This document shows positions 59,770 to 64,000 of a stretch of 64,000 bases of DNA, piece after piece (position 1 is the first letter of the stretch; every line of letters begins with the position of its first letter). The DNA is from an uncultured Desulfovibrio sp. GTDB taxonomy: Bacteria > Desulfobacterota > Desulfovibrionia > Desulfovibrionales > Desulfovibrionaceae. Under the pieces are notes generated by a model, which saw only the letters and a list, made by a program, of their open reading frames with translations, was not told the DNA's origin and searched no databases. Both the position numbers and the translations under genes were made by a program. Location: positions 682,001 through 746,000 of the forward strand of contig CAJXYU010000001.1 of the NCBI GenBank assembly GCA_913063155.1, in the 5' to 3' direction.

Positions 59770-61191
59770 TCAGCTGCTGGCCGCGACCTTTCGAGCCATG
59801 ACCTGCATCATCTCCTCAAGCACCTTTTCCGGACCTTCCGGCTGGAACACACAAGCGTCCATTCCTGCCTCGAAACAATGGCTTCGGCCCTCCTCATAGG
59901 TAAGGGAGGTCACGGCGATGATGGGGATGGAAGGATCGATGCCCCCGGAAGCCCCCCTGCGAATGTGACGGACAACATCCACCCCGTTCATACCGGAAAC
60001 GCGCACATCCATGAGCACACAATCAAAACTTTCACGCTCAAGCATGGAGAGAAGCATCTTATGGGAGTCGGTCATGAAGACGGCATGCCCCCGGTCCTCC
60101 AGAAACCGGGCCAGGGAAACACGGCTGTCCCACTCGTCCTCCACCACCAACACGCGATATCCTGTGAACAATGGTTGCCGGTCGGCCGAGGAAAGCACAT
60201 GCTCGTCCGAGAAGGATTCCCTCGCCACTTCCAAAGGAACAAAAACCGTGAATACGGTTCCTTTTCCCTCCGCACTCGCCAAGCTGACGCCGCCGTGCAT
60301 AAGCTCAGCCAGACTTTTGACTATGGTCAGCCCCAACCCCGAACCGCCATGCAGTCTGGTCAGAGAGCCGTCCACCTGGGTAAATTTGCCGAAAATGGCC
60401 TCCTGCTTTTCCCTGGGAATACCGATGCCGGTGTCCGCCACCTCCAGCACGAACGTGCAGCGCCCGGATTCGCCCACGGCGTTGCAGTCGGCGGTCAGGC
60501 TGACGCGCACGCCTCCCTTTTCGGTGTACTTGACGGCGTTGTCGATCAGGTTGAATAAAATCTGACGGAATCGCCCTTCATCCCCCAAAACAACGGAAGG
60601 AACTCGCTTCTTGAGCTCGAAGGATATTTCAAGCCCTTTGTCCCGGGATCTTTCAAGAAAAGCCTCCACCAAAGTTTCGGCAACGCGAACGGCGTCGAAC
60701 TCACGGCGAACCAGCATGAGCCGCCCGGTCTCTATGCGGGAAAAATCGATGAGATCGTCGATCACGGCAAGCTGCTGCTCGGCCGATTCCATGGCAAGAT
60801 CGCAGTATTCACGTTGGTCTTCGTTGAGGTCGGACAAACGCAACAGGTTGATCATGCCGATGACACCATTGAGAGGAGTCCGCAGCTCATGGCTGACATT
60901 GGCCAGGAATTCATCCTTCATCAGGCTGGCCTTTTCCGCTTCGCTCTTGGCTGCGAGCAACTCGGCCTCCATGTCCTGCATCAGCTCCAGTTCCACCTTG
61001 CGTTCCTGCAGCCTGCGCCACGTATACCAGACCATCCCGAGAGACAGAAACCACAGGAACACGACCACGCCCGCAATAAAGTGAGAGGAAAACATCCGCC
61101 CGCTGACACCAAGAAATGCACCGGCAAGCGTGCCCCCTATGGAGATAAGGAGCACCCAAAAAAAATCAAAGAGAGATTTGGCTGAACGCAT
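59770..61191 (-). CDS. membrane hybrid histidine kinase with atypical receiver
   Basis: 473 residues. Two N-terminal membrane helices (LFDFFWVLLISIGGTLAGAF; HFIAGVVVFLWFLSLGMVWY) flank only a short outer loop, then HisKA with SHELRTPLNGVIGM and HATPase with DTGIGIP and GGSGLGLTIV. The receiver has the acidic site (VVEDEWDSR) and acceptor Asp (CVLMDVRVSGMNG), but the usual Lys of the L-x-K-P motif is Gln (CVFQPEGP). That change usually weakens phosphotransfer or its signalling effect. No sensor domain is visible. Confidence 0.85.
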   Translation of the reverse strand: MRSAKSLFDFFWVLLISIGGTLAGAFLGVSGRMFSSHFIAGVVVFLWFLSLGMVWYTWRRLQERKVELELMQDMEAELLAAKSEAEKASLMKDEFLANVSHELRTPLNGVIGMINLLRLSDLNEDQREYCDLAMESAEQQLAVIDDLIDFSRIETGRLMLVRREFDAVRVAETLVEAFLERSRDKGLEISFELKKRVPSVVLGDEGRFRQILFNLIDNAVKYTEKGGVRVSLTADCNAVGESGRCTFVLEVADTGIGIPREKQEAIFGKFTQVDGSLTRLHGGSGLGLTIVKSLAELMHGGVSLASAEGKGTVFTVFVPLEVARESFSDEHVLSSADRQPLFTGYRVLVVEDEWDSRVSLARFLEDRGHAVFMTDSHKMLLSMLERESFDCVLMDVRVSGMNGVDVVRHIRRGASGGIDPSIPIIAVTSLTYEEGRSHCFEAGMDACVFQPEGPEKVLEEMMQVMARKVAASS

Positions 61192-61299
61192 GCGCGACCC
61201 TCAGATTTCCGCTGCAGGTCAAAACAGACCTTCCGCTACCTCACAATAACCGATCCAATACGGGATGTTATTATTTTCACCATATCCCTCCCGAAAGGC

Positions 61300-62130
61300 C
61301 TACAGAAAAAGCAGTAGACTGAGAGCCATGACCATCATCCCTGCAATGAGTCCATAAATGGCCATGTGATGCTCGCCGTATTCACGGGCGGCAGGAAGGA
61401 GCTCGTCAAGAGAGATGAAAACCATGATTCCGGCCACCCCCGCAAAGAGCACTCCGAAGATCGTGGGAGTAAAGAACGGCATCAGAATGAGGTAGCCCAC
61501 CAGTGCACCCACAGGCTCGGCAAGGCCGGACAGGAACGACAACTTGAAGGCCTGCTTGCGACTGCCGGTCGCGTAATAGATGGGTACGGAAACCGCTATG
61601 CCCTCCGGGATGTTGTGGATGGCGATGGCCACGGCAATGGCCACGCCCAGACTGGGTTCTGTCAGGGCCGCAGTGAACGTGGCCAGCCCTTCCGGAAAGT
61701 TGTGAATGCCGATGGCCAAGGCCGTGAACAGTCCCATGCGTTTAAGTTTTCCGAAGTCGTGGGCCTCGTTTTTGGGCAGATTCTCCAGGCCGTGATCCAT
61801 CTCTTCGATAGTATGCAGTTCGTGAGGGTTTTCATAACCGGGCACCAACTGGTCGATGACGGCGATAAGCAGAATGCCGCCAAAAAATGCGGCCACCGTG
61901 GCCCAGGTGCCGGGCGCCTCGCCCATGCTCTCCACCAGGGCCTCTTTGGCCTTGAAGAATATCTCGATGAAGGAGACGTAGAGCATGACCCCGGCGGAAA
62001 AGCCCAGAGCCACGGACAGAAACCGGGTGTTGGTGGTCCGGGCGAAGAAGGCCAGCGCGCTGCCTATGCCGGTGGCCAGCCCGGCAAACAGCGTCAATCC
62101 GAAGGCGTAGAGTACAGCTGATGTTTCCAT
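61300..62130 (-). CDS. zupT: ZIP-family zinc transporter ZupT
   Basis: 276 residues with eight expected membrane helices. Helix IV and V metal motifs are [10 protein letters not shown] and [18 protein letters not shown], the ZupT hallmark; a His/Asp-containing loop lies between ([16 protein letters not shown]). It imports zinc and other divalent metals without ATP. Stands alone. Confidence 0.95.
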   Translation of the reverse strand: METSAVLYAFGLTLFAGLATGIGSALAFFARTTNTRFLSVALGFSAGVMLYVSFIEIFFKAKEALVESMGEAPGTWATVAAFFGGILLIAVIDQLVPGYENPHELHTIEEMDHGLENLPKNEAHDFGKLKRMGLFTALAIGIHNFPEGLATFTAALTEPSLGVAIAVAIAIHNIPEGIAVSVPIYYATGSRKQAFKLSFLSGLAEPVGALVGYLILMPFFTPTIFGVLFAGVAGIMVFISLDELLPAAREYGEHHMAIYGLIAGMMVMALSLLLFL

Positions 62131-62225
62131 ACTCCCGTTCGTAGCACATACGGAGCATTATTGTCAGCAACAACGCCAGCATATCCGAGGCCTGCATCGG
62201 CCGGTCCTCCAATGCAGTTCCGGAA

Positions 62226-62972
62226 TCAGCCCGTGCCCACCTGTTCCGCCAACTCGGGCAGGAGGAGACCGGCCTTGCCCTGCAGAAAATAATCGCTGGT
62301 ATGATAGGTGTATGCGGACTCGTCGATGTTGATCTCAATGATCGTAGCTCCGCTGTTCTTGGCCACATAGGGAATGCGGCAGGCAGGCATGACTTCGCCG
62401 GTGGTTCCCACCACCAGACAGACGTCGCACTGCCGGGCCTCCAGCGTGGCCTGACGGTGCACTTCCTCGGGGATGGGCTCTGAAAAAAAGACGATGTCCG
62501 GCTTGAGCACCCCGCCACAGACCGGACACAAGGGGGGCAGCTTCTCCAAGCCGATGCTTTCCGTAGGGAAATGCCTGCGGCACTTCATGCACTGCATGGA
62601 GCTGGTGGTGCCATGATATTCATAGACCGTGCCCGAACCGGCCTTTTGGTGCAGGCCGTCGATGTTCTGGGTGATCACGGCCTGAAGAAAGCCGCGCTCT
62701 TCCAGACCGGCCAAGGCCAGATGCGCCTTGTTGGGCTTGGCCTTGCCAATCTCGTCGTAGAACAATTTCTTGATCAGCACCCAGGACTCGGCCGGATTCC
62801 TGCGAAAGGCGCCCATCTCAAACTTGGCCGGATCATATCTGCTCCACAGGCCTCCCGGCCCACGGAAGGGAGGAACGCCGGATTCCACGGAAATGCCGGC
62901 ACCGGTGAAGGCGATGGTGCGCCGGGATTCGCGAATAAGTCGTGCCGCATTGGCGAGCGCGTAGTTAGCCAT
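62226..62972 (-). CDS. cobB: NAD-dependent protein deacylase (sirtuin)
   Basis: 248 residues of the Sir2 family. NAD-binding motif GAGISVESGVPPFRG, TQNIDGLHQKAGS, the catalytic His in YEYHGTTSS, and the zinc pair CMKC and CPVC are all present. It removes acetyl or longer acyl groups from lysines; the class is not settled by sequence alone. The ATG at 62972 is used though an earlier one at 62996 is possible; neither has a strong ribosome site. Confidence 0.92.
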   Translation of the reverse strand: MANYALANAARLIRESRRTIAFTGAGISVESGVPPFRGPGGLWSRYDPAKFEMGAFRRNPAESWVLIKKLFYDEIGKAKPNKAHLALAGLEERGFLQAVITQNIDGLHQKAGSGTVYEYHGTTSSMQCMKCRRHFPTESIGLEKLPPLCPVCGGVLKPDIVFFSEPIPEEVHRQATLEARQCDVCLVVGTTGEVMPACRIPYVAKNSGATIIEINIDESAYTYHTSDYFLQGKAGLLLPELAEQVGTG

Positions 62973-63020
62973 GAGGCACCATATCACTGCAACCACAGTG
63001 AGTGGAACCCCCTAGGGCGC

Positions 63021-63659
63021 CTATCTCGACTTGTCCACTGTCGCGCGCAGCATACGTGCGGCTTCGCGCGGGTCCTCGGCCTTGCAAATGGCCGAAACAA
63101 CGGCAACTCCATCCGCACCGGCCCGCATAAGCTCCCCGGCGCTCGAAACAGTCACGGAACCGATAGCCACACAGGGATGGCTGCTCATGGTCCTGCGACG
63201 CACAAAGCCTTCGTAACCGAGGATCTCGGAATGATCCTTCTTGGTTTTAGTGGCGAAAATGGGACCCAGCCCGAGGTAATCAACCTCCAGCGATTCCGCT
63301 TCAGCCACCTGCTTGTCCGTGTCCATGCTCAGGCCCACGATGGCCTCCGGTCCCATGAGCCGGCGTACGTCGCCGACCGTCATATCCGACTGGCCCACGT
63401 GCACACCGGCAGCCCCCACGGCCAGGGCCACGTCCACTCGATCGTTAATGAGCAGAGGCACCCCCTTGTCGTCCAAAATGCCTTTCAGCCGGGAGGCCAA
63501 CGCAACGAACTCGCGCGTGGAAGCGTACTTTTCCCGCAGCTGAACCAGGGTAACACCGCCTTCAACCGCCTCGGAGACCACGTATTCCAGGCCTTTTTCC
63601 GCGCACATGGCGCTATCGGTTACCAGGTAGAGCGAAAGGTCGAATTGCTTCGCGGTCAT
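63021..63659 (-). CDS. thiE: thiamine-phosphate synthase
   Basis: 212 residues. ThiE joins the thiazole and pyrimidine halves to give thiamine phosphate. Motifs are LVTDSAMCAEKG, VTLVQLREK, GVHVGQSDM and ATKTKKDHSE, which lie in the family order of a TIM barrel. TTGGAGG precedes the ATG. It follows thi4 on the same strand after a hairpin, giving a thiazole-to-thiamine operon. Confidence 0.95.
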   Translation of the reverse strand: MTAKQFDLSLYLVTDSAMCAEKGLEYVVSEAVEGGVTLVQLREKYASTREFVALASRLKGILDDKGVPLLINDRVDVALAVGAAGVHVGQSDMTVGDVRRLMGPEAIVGLSMDTDKQVAEAESLEVDYLGLGPIFATKTKKDHSEILGYEGFVRRRTMSSHPCVAIGSVTVSSAGELMRAGADGVAVVSAICKAEDPREAARMLRATVDKSR

Positions 63660-63678
63660 GATTCCTCCAAAATGATGG

Positions 63679-63741
63679 CCCTCTCCGGACAGCCCGAATA
63701 TCCTGTCCCACGAGGATGTCTGTCCTGCCGTCCGGAGAGGG
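63679..63741 (-). terminator. long hairpin between thi4 and thiE
   Basis: CCCTCTCCGGAC (63679-63690) pairs perfectly with GTCCGGAGAGGG (63730-63741) around a 39-base loop. There is no T-run on the minus strand; it may tune thiE expression rather than stop it. Confidence 0.55.
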
Positions 63742-63753
63742 ATATCTTAGTGA

Positions 63754-64000
63754 TTAAGCCTTCAGCTTGGCGCTGATCTCCTGGGCGGCCTTGACGCCGG
63801 ACAGGAGCATGCCGCCGAAGATCGGACCCATGCGGTAAGATCCCAGGGTAGCGTTGGCGGCCATGCCGGTGACGTAGACGCCCGGGAAAACCTCGCGGGT
63901 ATGTTCCACGGTATTGGCTTCGGCCACCTCAGCCCACATGGACTGCTCGCCCATGATGCAGCCGGCCGGGGTGTTCAGCTTGATGTCGTTCTTGCGACAC
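63754..64000 (-). CDS. thi4: sulfide-dependent ADP-thiazole synthase Thi4, C-terminal part
   Basis: The gene enters from the window's end; about 82 residues are visible. The segment [18 protein letters not shown] and the glycine-rich end ([22 protein letters not shown]) match the C-terminal FAD/NAD region of Thi4. In anaerobic bacteria the enzyme makes the thiazole of thiamine from NAD, glycine and free sulfide. The residue that separates sulfide-using from suicide enzymes lies outside the window. It is upstream of thiE. Confidence 0.9.
   Translation of the reverse strand, partial: CRKNDIKLNTPAGCIMGEQSMWAEVAEANTVEHTREVFPGVYVTGMAANATLGSYRMGPIFGGMLLSGVKAAQEISAKLKA

Overview
The window reads as chromosomal DNA of a marine or subsurface sulfate-reducing member of the Desulfovibrionaceae, probably Pseudodesulfovibrio or a close relative. 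This is inferred from gene content, not from a database match: a flavoredoxin gene very like the Desulfovibrio one, rex beside the F0 ATP synthase genes, a sulfide-type thi4-thiE pair, many two-component and cyclic-di-GMP proteins, and moderately high GC. No rRNA, tRNA, CRISPR array or insertion sequence was recognised.

Layout. 0-3.2 kb: the end of an NlpC/P60-type cell-wall hydrolase, a proline-rich lipoprotein, and a small phage-type regulatory unit (an S24/LexA-like repressor divergent from DUF5675 and helix-turn-helix genes) with paired operator-like palindromes. 3.4-9.9 kb: signalling genes (degenerate EAL-HDOD protein, hybrid kinase, CheY-like and PhoB-like regulators) and a radical SAM protein. 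10.0-15.6 kb: rex, a complete F0 operon (atpZ-I-B-E), an NtrY-like kinase and a DUF4390 gene. 15.8-20.1 kb: an orphan podovirus-type tail gene, an HD-GYP protein and a hybrid kinase. 20.2-33.8 kb: a complete Tad/Flp pilus locus in two divergent operons around an NtrC-type regulator, each operon headed by a textbook sigma-54 promoter. 34.1-39.2 kb: phage-derived head and lysis genes and a terminase fragment, interleaved with a long repeat protein and a TPR lipoprotein. 39.3-64 kb: ordinary cell genes, namely flavoredoxin, an RND pump, an M16C protease, a peroxiredoxin, hydrolases, a CBS-ACT protein, a MORN protein, a U32 protein, a chemoreceptor, an HD-GYP protein, a hybrid kinase, zupT, a sirtuin, thiE and thi4. 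An 820-bp gene-free stretch at 49.9-50.75 kb holds two diverged copies of a structured element that looks like a pair of small RNAs.

The most unusual signal is a promoter module found three times on the minus strand, at 16.4, 34.9 and 39.1 kb. Each copy lies directly upstream of a phage-derived gene: tail-tube-like, Bbp19-like/scaffold and holin-like. The internal spacing is almost exactly conserved: a TATGCT-like box, 18 bp, a GGATAAAATTGG-like block (plus-strand reading), then TTGACAG at 47-48 bp. The phage genes keep the gene order of a podovirus while being separated by the Tad locus and other cellular genes. This fits either a dispersed, co-regulated, domesticated phage (a gene-transfer-agent-like system) or a prophage broken up by insertions. 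The truncated scaffold and the terminase fragment favour at least partial decay.

Functionally, the pilus locus, the sigma-54 regulator, two HD-GYP proteins, an EAL-HDOD protein and several hybrid kinases suggest a cell that controls surface attachment through cyclic-di-GMP and phosphorelays. rex and its operators tie ATP synthase and redox state together.
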